Shown here piece by piece: positions 16,631 through 25,133 of a stretch of 64,000 bases of DNA. The DNA is from JAJECS01 sp965262745 (lineage in GTDB: Bacteria > Chloroflexota > UBA11872). Every line of letters begins with the position of its first letter. Position 1 is the stretch's first letter. The notes beneath the pieces were generated by a model that saw only the letters and a list, made by a program, of their open reading frames with translations, did no database searches and was not told the DNA's origin. The stretch covers positions 1,302,001 to 1,366,000 of the forward strand of contig OZ253558.1 of assembly GCA_965262745.1 (NCBI GenBank). The letters run 5' to 3'. A program made the position numbers and the translations under genes.

Positions 16631-16650
16631 CGCTCCGCACGCGCGGAGCG
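16631..16650 (-). promoter_or_regulatory. Stem-loop in the riboswitch-to-btuF leader
   Basis: Perfect 8-bp inverted repeat CGCTCCGC/GCGGAGCG with a 4-nt loop, located between the aptamer and the btuF ribosome binding site. It may be part of the riboswitch expression platform. No T-run follows, so control at translation or Rho-dependent termination is more likely than an intrinsic terminator. Confidence 0.45.
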
Positions 16651-16710
16651 TGTAGTCAGGCGCGTAAACGCGTCATCAGCGTCCCTCCCGTGCGAAGGTG
16701 ACAACTGCGT

Positions 16711-16830
<120 letters not shown>

Positions 16831-16999
16831 TCGACAGGGTGTTGCGAATCCCGCCGGGAGCATACCAGCCAGCCGGAAGGACGCAGCGCAAGGCGTACGC
16901 TCTGGTGACCGAGCGCTAGAGAGCACCAGCGTCAACATCCCAGGTCACGGCAAGCCGCGCGCCATTCGGGCGGCGACATCTGCGCGTGCGGCGGGCGGT

Positions 17000-18166
17000 T
17001 TGCTGAGTCGCCAGTTCGTCACCATCGTCGCCGCAATGGCGATCGGCGTCGCGGGCTGGCTGCCGGTCAACAACTTTCTCTCCCTTTACGTGCGGGACGA
17101 GCTTGGCGGCAACATGCTGGGAGCCGCCGTGCTGCTGATCGTGATTCAGAGCGGCACGGCCACGCTCGGCCTCGCGACCGGGTTGTGGATACGCCGGGTC
17201 GGCAGTCGCTGGACCTACGCGCTCGGGCTGGCCGGCATGACGGCGTTCTTGCTCGTGATGACCATTGCGTCCGGAGCCGCCGCGGTACTGGTTGCCGCAC
17301 CGTTCTTGGGCGTGGCGCTGGCCCTGCATTGGGCTGGATCACAGACGTTCGTGCTGGAGGTGGCGCCGCCGGCGCGCCGAGGCCTGGCCATGGGAATCGT
17401 GAGCTTCGCCATCATCGCCGCGCCCGGCACCGCCGGGCTGGTCTTCGGCGAAATCGCCGAGAGCGGCGGGCTTCGGGTGATGACCGGCGTTGCGGGCGGG
17501 ATGATCGGCGGGGCTTTTGTCCTCGTGGCGCTCTTCCTGCCATCGACCACGCCTCGTCAACGAGGTCCCAGCCGCTCTGCTGGCGACGTGATTCAGGCGC
17601 TGCGTACTGCTCCAGCGTTGGCCATGGTGGCCGCGCGATCCGGCACGACCGTCAGCTTCGGCGTGGTCGTGCTGCTGACGGGGCCCAAGCTTCTCGAGGC
17701 CGGCGGCGATCTGCGCTCGGTCGGACTGTTCACGCTCATCGGCGCGATCGGCGGCGCCGCCTCGCAGGTCGGCATCGGACGTCTCTCTGACGCCATCGGG
17801 CGGTCAACAATCTTCGCGTTGTCGCTGGTCGTCGGCGCGACGGCGGCCATCGGATTCGCGCTCGCCGATGGTGTCGTGCCGCTGCTCATCCTCTCCGGCG
17901 CGATCTACCTGGCATTTGGCACGCACCAAACGCTGCTCCCGGCGATAGCGGGCGACATCGCCGAACCCGGCCAACTGCCGACGATGATGACCCTGCAGAC
18001 CAGTGCGTTCGCGCTGGGCGTCATCGTCGGCGCGGGCACCGTGGCGGCTCTGGCCACCACGGCGCCGGACATGGCGTTCTACGTTGGCGCCGGCGGCATG
18101 GCCGTGGCGCTGGCAGCGCTGCCCTGGCTGCGACCCGGGCCTAAAGGTGCATCACCACCATCTTGA
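17000..18166 (+). CDS. Major facilitator superfamily transporter
   Basis: A protein of about 388 residues with some 12 hydrophobic helices. MFS features are the N-terminal NNFLSLYVRDELGGNMLGAAV, the loop ATGLWIRRVGSRW and, in the second half, GQVGIGRLSD-like text (ASQVGIGRLSDAIGRS) that matches the MFS motif G-x-LaD-r-x-G-r. The start is uncertain: the frame is open back to 16778, but that part lies over the riboswitch; a TTG at 17000 gives a normal-sized protein. Substrate unknown; the position next to the B12 operon does not by itself imply B12. The 3' end overlaps the convergent aldehyde dehydrogenase by 26 bp. Confidence 0.82.
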   Translation: MLSRQFVTIVAAMAIGVAGWLPVNNFLSLYVRDELGGNMLGAAVLLIVIQSGTATLGLATGLWIRRVGSRWTYALGLAGMTAFLLVMTIASGAAAVLVAAPFLGVALALHWAGSQTFVLEVAPPARRGLAMGIVSFAIIAAPGTAGLVFGEIAESGGLRVMTGVAGGMIGGAFVLVALFLPSTTPRQRGPSRSAGDVIQALRTAPALAMVAARSGTTVSFGVVVLLTGPKLLEAGGDLRSVGLFTLIGAIGGAASQVGIGRLSDAIGRSTIFALSLVVGATAAIGFALADGVVPLLILSGAIYLAFGTHQTLLPAIAGDIAEPGQLPTMMTLQTSAFALGVIVGAGTVAALATTAPDMAFYVGAGGMAVALAALPWLRPGPKGASPPS

Positions 18167-19553
18167 GCTCGGTCATCTCCTCGACGGCGTACTTGGGTCC
18201 CTCCTTGCCGAGACCGCTGTCCTTCACACCGCCGTAGGGCATCAAATCGGTGCGCCACTGGGTGCCCCAGTTGATGTGGATGTTGCCGGAGTCTGCCTCG
18301 CGAACGAACCGCATGGCCGAGTCGAGGCTCTCCGTGAATATCGAGGCGCTAAGGCCGTAGTTCGAGTCGTTCGCGATCGCGATGGCCTCGTTGATGTCCG
18401 CCACTTGGGTCACGCCAACGGCTGGACCGAAGAGCTCGTCGCACGAGATCCGCATCTCCGGCGCGACGTTGGTCACGAGCGTCGGCTGGAACATCTGGCC
18501 GTCGCGGCCGCCGCCCACGAGCACCTCGGCGCCGCCCGCCCGGGCCTCGTCGATCCACTCGCCAACACGGGCGGCATCGCTCTCGCGAATCATGGGGCCC
18601 ATGCCCGTCGCCTCGTTGAGGGGGTTGCCCGTCGCGATGGCCTCGACCTTGGGTTTGAGCGCGTCGATGAGGTCGCCGTAGACCGAGCCGGCCGCGAGCA
18701 CGCGCTGGGTGGAGATGCACACTTGTCCGGCATTCGCGAATGCCGTTTGCGGCAGGATCTCCGCCACCTTGTCGAGGTCGGCATCCGGCATCACGATGGC
18801 CGCCGCGTTGGACCCCAGCTCCATGGTGACCTTCTTGATGCCGGCCGCCTTGCAGATGCGCTCGCCGATGTCACGACTGCCGGTGAACGTGACCTTGCGC
18901 ACGCGCGGGTCGGATACCAGGGCGTCGCCGATCTCCGAGCCGGGCCCGGTGACGATATGCACGGCCTCTTCGGGCACGCCCGCTTCGAGCAGCAGCTCGA
19001 TCACGCGAACGCCCATGAGTGGCGTATCGGTGGCCGGCTTGACGACCACCGCATTGCCGGCAGCTAGCGCCGGGCCCACCTTGTGGCAGACCAGGTGCAG
19101 CGGGAAGTTGAACGGCGCCACCGCCGCCACGACCCCGCACGGCACGCGCACGGTAAAGCCGAACTTGTTGTGCACGCCGGGACCGCCGTCGAGCGGAATT
19201 ACTTCGGAGCCGAGCCGCTTGGCTTCCTCGGCCGACAAATACAGGATCTCAGCAGCGCGGGAAACCTCGGTGCGCGCCTCCGAGATGATCTTGCCCTCTT
19301 CCTGGGTGAGCATGCGCGCGAGCGACTCCTGGTCGCGCCTAACCAAGTCACCTGCGCGGTGCAACATTTCGTAGCGCTCATACCCGGTGAGCGCCGCCAT
19401 GACCTTCGCGCCGCGCTCGGCGCCCGCCAGCGCACGGTCGACATCTTCAGCCGAGCCACGGGGCACGGTGTCAACCACCGACCCGTCGTACGGGTTGCGC
19501 ACTTCGATCGAGTCGCGACCGTTCGTCCACTCACCCGCCACATACATCTTCAT
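18141..19553 (-). CDS. NAD(P)-dependent aldehyde dehydrogenase
   Basis: A 470-residue aldehyde dehydrogenase superfamily member of usual length. The catalytic set is complete: Asn149 in APFNFPL, the general base Glu245 in TMELGSNA and nucleophile Cys279 in NAGQVCIS; FTGSRDIG binds the cofactor. It oxidises an aldehyde to the acid; the overall pattern is close to the succinate-semialdehyde/lactaldehyde/phosphonoacetaldehyde-like ALDH group, so the substrate is open. It is divergent from the ACIII operon, with a 274-bp gap. Confidence 0.92.
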   Translation of the reverse strand: MKMYVAGEWTNGRDSIEVRNPYDGSVVDTVPRGSAEDVDRALAGAERGAKVMAALTGYERYEMLHRAGDLVRRDQESLARMLTQEEGKIISEARTEVSRAAEILYLSAEEAKRLGSEVIPLDGGPGVHNKFGFTVRVPCGVVAAVAPFNFPLHLVCHKVGPALAAGNAVVVKPATDTPLMGVRVIELLLEAGVPEEAVHIVTGPGSEIGDALVSDPRVRKVTFTGSRDIGERICKAAGIKKVTMELGSNAAAIVMPDADLDKVAEILPQTAFANAGQVCISTQRVLAAGSVYGDLIDALKPKVEAIATGNPLNEATGMGPMIRESDAARVGEWIDEARAGGAEVLVGGGRDGQMFQPTLVTNVAPEMRISCDELFGPAVGVTQVADINEAIAIANDSNYGLSASIFTESLDSAMRFVREADSGNIHINWGTQWRTDLMPYGGVKDSGLGKEGPKYAVEEMTELKMVVMHL

Positions 19554-19827
19554 CAGGCGTTATCCCACGGCAGTCGGATCCGGTAGCGAATGGTGGCACA
19601 TGTGGTCACTGGACGCCGCCCGACACAGGGCCTGTCTCCGGGCGGGTGCTTGCAGCCCGCCTGCATTTGTGAAACATTTTGCCGACAGTGCAGAACTTCA
19701 GGTTCACGGCACGGATGCGGGCGCGTCCCGCATCTCCCGCACGCAGCTTCCTGAGCGACGCTCGCGTGCCGCTGTGCGCACTCTTCGATCGGTGCACCGG
19801 TTGCACCCGTTCGCATGAGGCGGTGGC
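19554..19827. promoter_or_regulatory. Divergent intergenic region: aldehyde dehydrogenase and ACIII operon
   Basis: 274 bp that must hold both promoters. A GATAAC box lies 5 nt before the aldehyde dehydrogenase ATG (minus strand). Around 19665-19680 the sequence is locally AT-richer. Inverted repeats seen are ACAGG/CCTGT (19625-19635), GGCGGG/CCCGCC (19641-19661) and GTGCA/TGCAC near 19791. None can be assigned to a regulator. Confidence 0.35.
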
Positions 19828-20124
19828 GTGGAGCTAAGAGAGCTCGGCGCGAGCGACTGGGCGCAATTGGCCGAACTGAACGCACACCTCTGGATCCTGG
19901 CAGCGATTCTCATCGGGACGGCATTGGTGTATGCGCTGGCCCACGCCATGATTCCGTCGCTGGTGCTCACCGGCGACATCGAGCCGCACGCCGGGCGGAT
20001 GATGCGCGCGCCGCTCTACATCCTCATGACCGCCGGCCTCGGCGGCGTGGCGGCCATCATCATCAAGGCCACGTTGCTGGCCCTCGACTTCCTTCCGACG
20101 ATGCTCCCACGGCTGGCCATTTGA
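19828..20124 (+). CDS. Small two-helix membrane protein at the head of the ACIII operon
   Basis: A 98-residue protein starting at GTG (GAGG upstream) and immediately followed by actA. Two hydrophobic helices are visible, about residues 20-42 and 65-88, connected by a short loop HAMIPSLVLTGDIEPHAGRMM. I do not recognise the family. Its position and tight spacing suggest a small accessory or structural subunit of alternative complex III; ACIII complexes of some bacteria do contain extra small membrane subunits, but sequence equivalence is not shown here. Confidence 0.7.
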   Translation: MELRELGASDWAQLAELNAHLWILAAILIGTALVYALAHAMIPSLVLTGDIEPHAGRMMRAPLYILMTAGLGGVAAIIIKATLLALDFLPTMLPRLAI

Positions 20125-20754
20125 GTGTTGGACTCGTTTCGGGCACTCCTCCCGCGCCTCTCCGCAAAGCAGCTGATCATCATCAGCGGCCTTGGGGCCG
20201 TGCTGGGTGGCGGAGCCATCGTGCCCGTCATCGTGTTGATCGTGCTCGGCGCCATGGGCGGAACCGTCACCGGTCCGCCGGAGCAGCCCATCGCCTTCGA
20301 TCACTCCGTTCACGCGGGGAAGGCCGGGATCGCCTGCGAGTTCTGCCACCGCGGCATTCCGGTGATCGGTGATCCGCCAACCGCGACGAGCGCCCCGCTG
20401 TCCGCGGCAGCCACCATCCCGTCCGTGCAGCAGTGCATGTTCTGCCACACCGTGGTCGCCACCGACAGCCCCGAGGTCCAGAAGCTGCGCGCCGCGTGGG
20501 AAACCGGCACCGCCATCGAGTGGACGCGAGTGCACCGGCTGCCCGACCACGTAGATTTTGTGCATGACCCGCATATCCGCGCCCTGTCCGAGCTTCACCC
20601 AAGCATGAGCACCGCCCAGATCTGCGCCACGTGCCACGGCGATGTCGCGGAAATGACCGAGGTCGAGCAGGTACGGGCGCTCAACATGGGCGACTGCCAG
20701 GGTTGCCACCGCGAGAACAGCGCCCCCCTGGATTGCGCGGTATGTCACAAATGA
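20125..20754 (+). CDS. actA: ACIII subunit ActA, membrane-anchored pentaheme cytochrome c
   Basis: A 209-residue protein with one N-terminal membrane helix (about 15-45) and five CxxCH heme sites: CEFCH (71), CMFCH (104), CATCH (167), CQGCH (191) and CAVCH (204). Five hemes plus a membrane anchor is the hallmark of ActA, which passes electrons from the iron-sulfur subunit toward downstream acceptors on the outer face of the membrane. GTG start directly after the stop of the preceding gene. Heme attachment would depend on the Ccm system encoded at 28-36 kb. Confidence 0.92.
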   Translation: MLDSFRALLPRLSAKQLIIISGLGAVLGGGAIVPVIVLIVLGAMGGTVTGPPEQPIAFDHSVHAGKAGIACEFCHRGIPVIGDPPTATSAPLSAAATIPSVQQCMFCHTVVATDSPEVQKLRAAWETGTAIEWTRVHRLPDHVDFVHDPHIRALSELHPSMSTAQICATCHGDVAEMTEVEQVRALNMGDCQGCHRENSAPLDCAVCHK

Positions 20755-20767
20755 TGGGTGGTGGGCA

Positions 20768-22972
20768 ATGAGCGGCATCGCGCGGCGGCGATTTCTGACG
20801 GGGGCAGCCGCGCTCGTCGGCGGCGCCACCGTGGTGGCCTGCGCAGCCCCCGAGCGTGAATCGCGCGTGCAAAGTTTCGTGCACTCGCCGGAGCAGACCC
20901 TGCCCGGACAGGAGCTGTGGTTCGCCACCGCGTGCGCCCACTCCACCTGCGGCAACAGCGTGGTCGTGCGCACCGTGGACGGCCGCGCGAAGAAGGTCGA
21001 GGGCACCAAGGGCTTCCCCGTCAACCGGGGCAAGACCAACGTTCGCGGACAGGCAGGCGTTCAGTCGCTCTACAACCCGGACCGCCTGAAGACGCCGCTG
21101 CGCCGGCGCGGCACGCGCGGCGACGGCCGATTTGAAGCGATCGACTGGCCGGAGGCGCTGGACCTGCTGGTGCAGAATTTCAGGTCCGCTCAGAATCCGC
21201 TGGTGGTCACCGGGCCGATCAGCGGCACACGCCTGCGGGTGATAGCGCAATTCCTCGAAGGCACTGAAGGCCGTCACTTCGTCTACGAGACGCAGGACAG
21301 CGCCACCATTCGCGAAGCCGCCCGGCTGATCTTCGGCTACTCCCGGCTGCCGCATTTCGATATCGCCAACGCCGGCGCGGTGCTGTCGTTTGGTGCCGAC
21401 TTCCTGGGCACGTGGCTGTCGCCGGTGCACTACAGCACCGCCTACGGGCAGTTTCGCGAGGCGCCCAACCGTGGCCGGTTGATTCAGATCGAGCCCCACA
21501 TGTCGCTCACGGGGGCCAATGCCGATAGCTGGGTTTATGTCAACCCAGGACAGGAAGGCGCCCTAGCCCTGAGCATCGCGCAGGTCATCGTCGCCGAGAA
21601 TCTCACCGGCGACGACCGCTGGTTCGATCCCGTCAACGCCGTGGGCGGCCTGGACGCCGTCAACGCCTATGCGCCCGAGCTAACCGCGGCACGCACCGGC
21701 GTGGATCCCGAGAAGGTGCGCGAGATCGCGCGAGAGTTCGCGACCCATCCACCCGCGCTGGCCATCGCCGGCGGCCCCGCGCTCGCCCAGACGAACGGCC
21801 TGGACAACGCCGCGGCCGCCCTGTTGCTCAACCGCATCGTCGGGAGCACGGCGGTGGCCGGAGGCGTGCGGCCCAATCCGGCAGCGCCCGCGGCAGTGCC
21901 GGGACCGGCGGCGGCAACCCCGTTCGGCCAATGGGGTGCTCTGGCCACGGGGCTTCTGGACGGCAGCGAGACCGTCGACGCGGCCTTCATCTACGACGCC
22001 GATCCGGTCTACGGGCTGCCGGCGACAACTCGATTCGACGACGCCCTTGGCCAGATGTCGTTCGTGGTCGGCATGGGCACCTTCCTCAACGAGACGCTCG
22101 CCCGCGCCGATCTGGTGCTGCCGGCCACCCATCCCTTCGAGGAGTGGGGCGACTTCGTAGCCGATCCCGCGCCGAACATGGAGGTCGTCGGCTATCAGCA
22201 ACCCGTGGTCACGTCATGGACCAAGGGGCGCAGCTTCGGTGACGTGATGCTGGCGCTGAAATCCGAGATCTCACCCGACGCGCCGCCGCCGTGGACCACG
22301 ATGCGCGATGCCGTCCGTGATGGCGCCCAGTCGCTGCTCGAGGCCGACAAGTTCGAGCATGAGTGGATCGAGCTTCTTCGTACCGGCGGTCGGTGGCGCG
22401 ATGGCGACGGCCGCGAGGTCCAAGCCGACCAACCCGATTGGCACATTGGCCTCCTGGCCGAGCCGGCGTTCGCCGGCGACGCGAATGAATTCGATCTTCA
22501 CTTGATTCCTTTCGAGAACGTGGCGTTTGGCGCCGGGAACGAGTCGGTCAACCCCTGGTTGCAGGCCACCCCCGATCCGCTGACGACCGTCACCTGGACA
22601 ACTTGGGCCGAGTTGAATCCGGCCACAGCCCGCCGGCTCGGCGTCCAACGCAATGATGTCGTGCACATCGACACGCCGAGTGGCACGCTGCGTGCGCGTG
22701 TGTACGAGGCGCCGGTTGTGCCACCCAACGTCGTGGCCATCCCCATCGGGCAAGGCCGTAAATTCGGCAGCCGGTGGAACGCCGACCGAGGAGCGAACGT
22801 CATGCAGACCCTGGCCGCTCAGGCCGTAGCCGGCACCGGGGCCCTGGCGTGGGGAGCCACGCGCGCACGCATACGGCCGGCCGGCGAATACAGCCGGCTG
22901 CCCACTCTTGAGGTCATCGAGAGTCCGCGAAACGATGGGGAGGCGCCTCCGGTGCAAATAACCAGTGGCTAG
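20768..22972 (+). CDS. actB1: ACIII subunit ActB, molybdopterin-oxidoreductase-like part (B1)
   Basis: A 734-residue exported protein with a Tat signal (ARRRFLTGAAA) and possible lipobox VVAC. The body follows the molybdopterin oxidoreductase fold, as in the N-terminal domain of ActB, which in characterised ACIII does not hold a molybdenum cofactor. Recognisable stretches are CAHSTCGNSVVVRTVDGR, VQSLYNPDRLKTPLRR, VLPATHPFEEWGDF and the C-terminal AIPIGQGRKFGSRWN. In most known ACIII the B1 and B2 domains form one chain; here they are separate genes overlapping by 8 bp. Confidence 0.9.
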   Translation: MSGIARRRFLTGAAALVGGATVVACAAPERESRVQSFVHSPEQTLPGQELWFATACAHSTCGNSVVVRTVDGRAKKVEGTKGFPVNRGKTNVRGQAGVQSLYNPDRLKTPLRRRGTRGDGRFEAIDWPEALDLLVQNFRSAQNPLVVTGPISGTRLRVIAQFLEGTEGRHFVYETQDSATIREAARLIFGYSRLPHFDIANAGAVLSFGADFLGTWLSPVHYSTAYGQFREAPNRGRLIQIEPHMSLTGANADSWVYVNPGQEGALALSIAQVIVAENLTGDDRWFDPVNAVGGLDAVNAYAPELTAARTGVDPEKVREIAREFATHPPALAIAGGPALAQTNGLDNAAAALLLNRIVGSTAVAGGVRPNPAAPAAVPGPAAATPFGQWGALATGLLDGSETVDAAFIYDADPVYGLPATTRFDDALGQMSFVVGMGTFLNETLARADLVLPATHPFEEWGDFVADPAPNMEVVGYQQPVVTSWTKGRSFGDVMLALKSEISPDAPPPWTTMRDAVRDGAQSLLEADKFEHEWIELLRTGGRWRDGDGREVQADQPDWHIGLLAEPAFAGDANEFDLHLIPFENVAFGAGNESVNPWLQATPDPLTTVTWTTWAELNPATARRLGVQRNDVVHIDTPSGTLRARVYEAPVVPPNVVAIPIGQGRKFGSRWNADRGANVMQTLAAQAVAGTGALAWGATRARIRPAGEYSRLPTLEVIESPRNDGEAPPVQITSG

Positions 22973-23771
22973 CGGTACCGACACGGCAGAGCTCCCGGTG
23001 GTTGCAGCCGCCGCGACCCTGCCCACCGACGATCCGCATCCGAAGACGGACGGTCATCGATGGGGCATGGTCATCGACGCGGACAAGTGCACCGGCTGCC
23101 AAGCCTGCGTCGTGGCGTGCCAGTCCGAGAACAATGTGGCGCTCAACGAAGAAGACCGCGTGCTCGAGCGCCGCGCGAAGACGTGGATTCGCGTCGAGCG
23201 GTACTGGGAAGGCGAGTGGCCGAACGCGAAAGCGCGGTTCCTGCCCGTGCTCTGCCAGCACTGCGGCAACGCACCGTGCGAGTCGGTGTGCCCCGTATGG
23301 GCCACCTACCACAACCCGGACGGACTCAACGTTCAGGTCTACAACCGCTGCATCGGCACGCGCTTCTGCGCCAACGCCTGTCCCTATTCGGTGCGCTATT
23401 TCAATTTCTGGGAGCCCGAGTGGCCCTCGCCGATGGACCGCCAGCTCAACCCGGACGTGACGGTGCGCAGCAAGGGCATCATCGAGAAGTGCACGTTCTG
23501 CGTGCATCGCATCAACCGGACCAAGCGCGAGGCCGATCGCCAGGGCCGCCCGGTGGCCGACGGCGAGGTCGAGCCGGCGTGCGTGCAGTCCTGTCCGACG
23601 ACGGCCCTGGTGTTTGGCGACTTGAACGACCCGGACAGCAAGGTCAGTGAACTGGCGCACTCCGACCGCGCCTTCTCGCTGCTGGGCCAGCTCGGCACCG
23701 CCCCCGCCGTCACCTACCTCAAGAAGGTGGACCCCAGCCACGTCGACGAGGACGAGGGGGCCGGCCATTGA
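22965..23771 (+). CDS. actB2: ACIII subunit ActB, iron-sulfur part (B2)
   Basis: A 268-residue ferredoxin-type protein. Four cysteine groups are visible: CTGCQACVVAC (near residue 42), CQHCGNAPCESVC (near 99), CIGTRFCANAC (near 131) and the pair CTFCVHR/CVQSC (near 175-210). This matches the Fe-S domain of ActB/DMSO-reductase subunit B, which carries several [4Fe-4S] clusters and a [3Fe-4S] cluster; I cannot assign the nuclearity of each. There is no signal peptide, so export would rely on complexing with the Tat-targeted B1. GTG start inside the end of the B1 gene. Confidence 0.92.
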   Translation: MASGTDTAELPVVAAAATLPTDDPHPKTDGHRWGMVIDADKCTGCQACVVACQSENNVALNEEDRVLERRAKTWIRVERYWEGEWPNAKARFLPVLCQHCGNAPCESVCPVWATYHNPDGLNVQVYNRCIGTRFCANACPYSVRYFNFWEPEWPSPMDRQLNPDVTVRSKGIIEKCTFCVHRINRTKREADRQGRPVADGEVEPACVQSCPTTALVFGDLNDPDSKVSELAHSDRAFSLLGQLGTAPAVTYLKKVDPSHVDEDEGAGH

Positions 23772-25126
23772 TTAAGCCCGAAGCCGCCGGCCTGAGGCTG
23801 ACGCTGCGTCCGCCGTTTCGGCCGTCGACCATTGCCATCAACCGCAGAAGCGCCCTGGCCATCGGCGTTGGCTTGGTCGCGGCGCTTGGCGTGGTGATGT
23901 ACGTGGTGAAGCTGTTCAGCTGGGGCGACCGCGCCGAGTGGGCCTATCCGGCGGCTATCACGATGTTTGTGCTATCCACGGTGTCGGCCGCGCCCTTGGT
24001 CGCCTTTGCCTCGCGCCATGCGCGAGGCAACTGGGGTCTGCCAGCCCGCCGCGTGGTCGAGCTCTTCGCCCTGCCGTCGATGCTGTGCTTCGTGCTGCTC
24101 ATACCGATCCTGGGCTCTTTGCCACCGTTCGAGCAGGACGGCGTCACGCGCGCCAACCTGTGGTTTGGATTTGGCGGCGGCGCGCCGTTTCTCACCGACC
24201 AGCTCGCCGTCTCGGTGATGCTGCTGGCCGGCGGAGCCCTCATGTGGTTTGCCGCCGTGCCAGACCTGGCCGGCCCGCCAAGCCGTGTCCGCGCCATGCC
24301 GGCCTGGAAGCGCTTGCTGTTCCTGAATTGGACCGGAACCAAGCGGCAGTGGGTCATCTTGCGCACGTCCATCCGCTGGATCAGCGCCTTCTATCTCATG
24401 ATGTACGTGTTCGTCACGATGATCCTGACGACGGATCTGGGCCAGAGCCTCCTGCCCGGCTGGAGGTCCGGCATTTTCCCGGCCTACCACGTGATCACGT
24501 CGTTCCAGGGCGCGATCGCACTCATCGTAATTACGCTGTATCTCCTGCGCCGCTTCGCGCCGAGCGTGGGGCAGTTTATCGGCGACGAGCAGGCGGTCAG
24601 CTTCGGCAAGCTGCTGCTGGCGCTGACGCTGTTCTGGTTCTACTTCTTCTGGTCGGACTTTCTGATCGTGTGGTACGCGCGCATCCCGAGCGAGGTGGCG
24701 GCAGTCCAAACCAACGTGGCGATCACGTATATCGTTCCGTTCCTCATCGCGCTCAGCGGGCAATTCCTCTTGCCGTTCTTCACGCTCATTTTCAACCCAA
24801 TTCGCAGAAACCTCTCGCGGCTTGCCGCGGTGTCCGTGATTATTCTGATCGGCCTGCTCGCGGACCGTATCCGGCTGTTCGTGGCATCGATGTCGCATCA
24901 GAACCCGTTCGCGCACGGGCTCGCTGAGTTGCCAGCCCCGTACTACCCGAACGTGATCGACATCTTGTTCATCATCGGCGTCGTCGGCATGGTGGCGGGG
25001 CTCTATCTCTGGGTGCTGTCGCGCATCCCAACGCCCGGCGGCTGGGAGATGCGCGAAGGCGCCATGTACCGCCGCGAGCAGAAGTTCATGCACACCGAAG
25101 TTCTCGTGCTCGGGAAGCCGGACTGA
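23768..25126 (+). CDS. actF: ACIII NrfD-like membrane subunit, probably ActF
   Basis: A 452-residue polytopic protein with about ten hydrophobic helices (first around residues 38-60). The pattern WAYPAAITMFVLSTVSAAPLVAF near the N-terminus, LNWTGTKRQWVILR and the central FWFYFFWSDFLIVWYARIPSEV fit the ActF-type NrfD homologue of ACIII rather than ActC, which I assign to the next gene. It belongs to the membrane arm that with ActC is proposed to carry proton pathways. It starts at TTG overlapping the actB2 stop (TTGA). The C/F assignment is from pattern memory and could be reversed. Confidence 0.82.
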   Translation: MIKPEAAGLRLTLRPPFRPSTIAINRRSALAIGVGLVAALGVVMYVVKLFSWGDRAEWAYPAAITMFVLSTVSAAPLVAFASRHARGNWGLPARRVVELFALPSMLCFVLLIPILGSLPPFEQDGVTRANLWFGFGGGAPFLTDQLAVSVMLLAGGALMWFAAVPDLAGPPSRVRAMPAWKRLLFLNWTGTKRQWVILRTSIRWISAFYLMMYVFVTMILTTDLGQSLLPGWRSGIFPAYHVITSFQGAIALIVITLYLLRRFAPSVGQFIGDEQAVSFGKLLLALTLFWFYFFWSDFLIVWYARIPSEVAAVQTNVAITYIVPFLIALSGQFLLPFFTLIFNPIRRNLSRLAAVSVIILIGLLADRIRLFVASMSHQNPFAHGLAELPAPYYPNVIDILFIIGVVGMVAGLYLWVLSRIPTPGGWEMREGAMYRREQKFMHTEVLVLGKPD

Positions 25127-25133
25127 TCAGGGC

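Noticed and set aside
23972..25093. Long minus-strand frame opposite the actF gene, and other long antisense frames (for example 40029-42407)
   Set aside because: GC-rich DNA gives long antisense frames opposite real genes; these are His/Arg/Gly/Val-rich without motifs, whereas the plus-strand products are clear family members.
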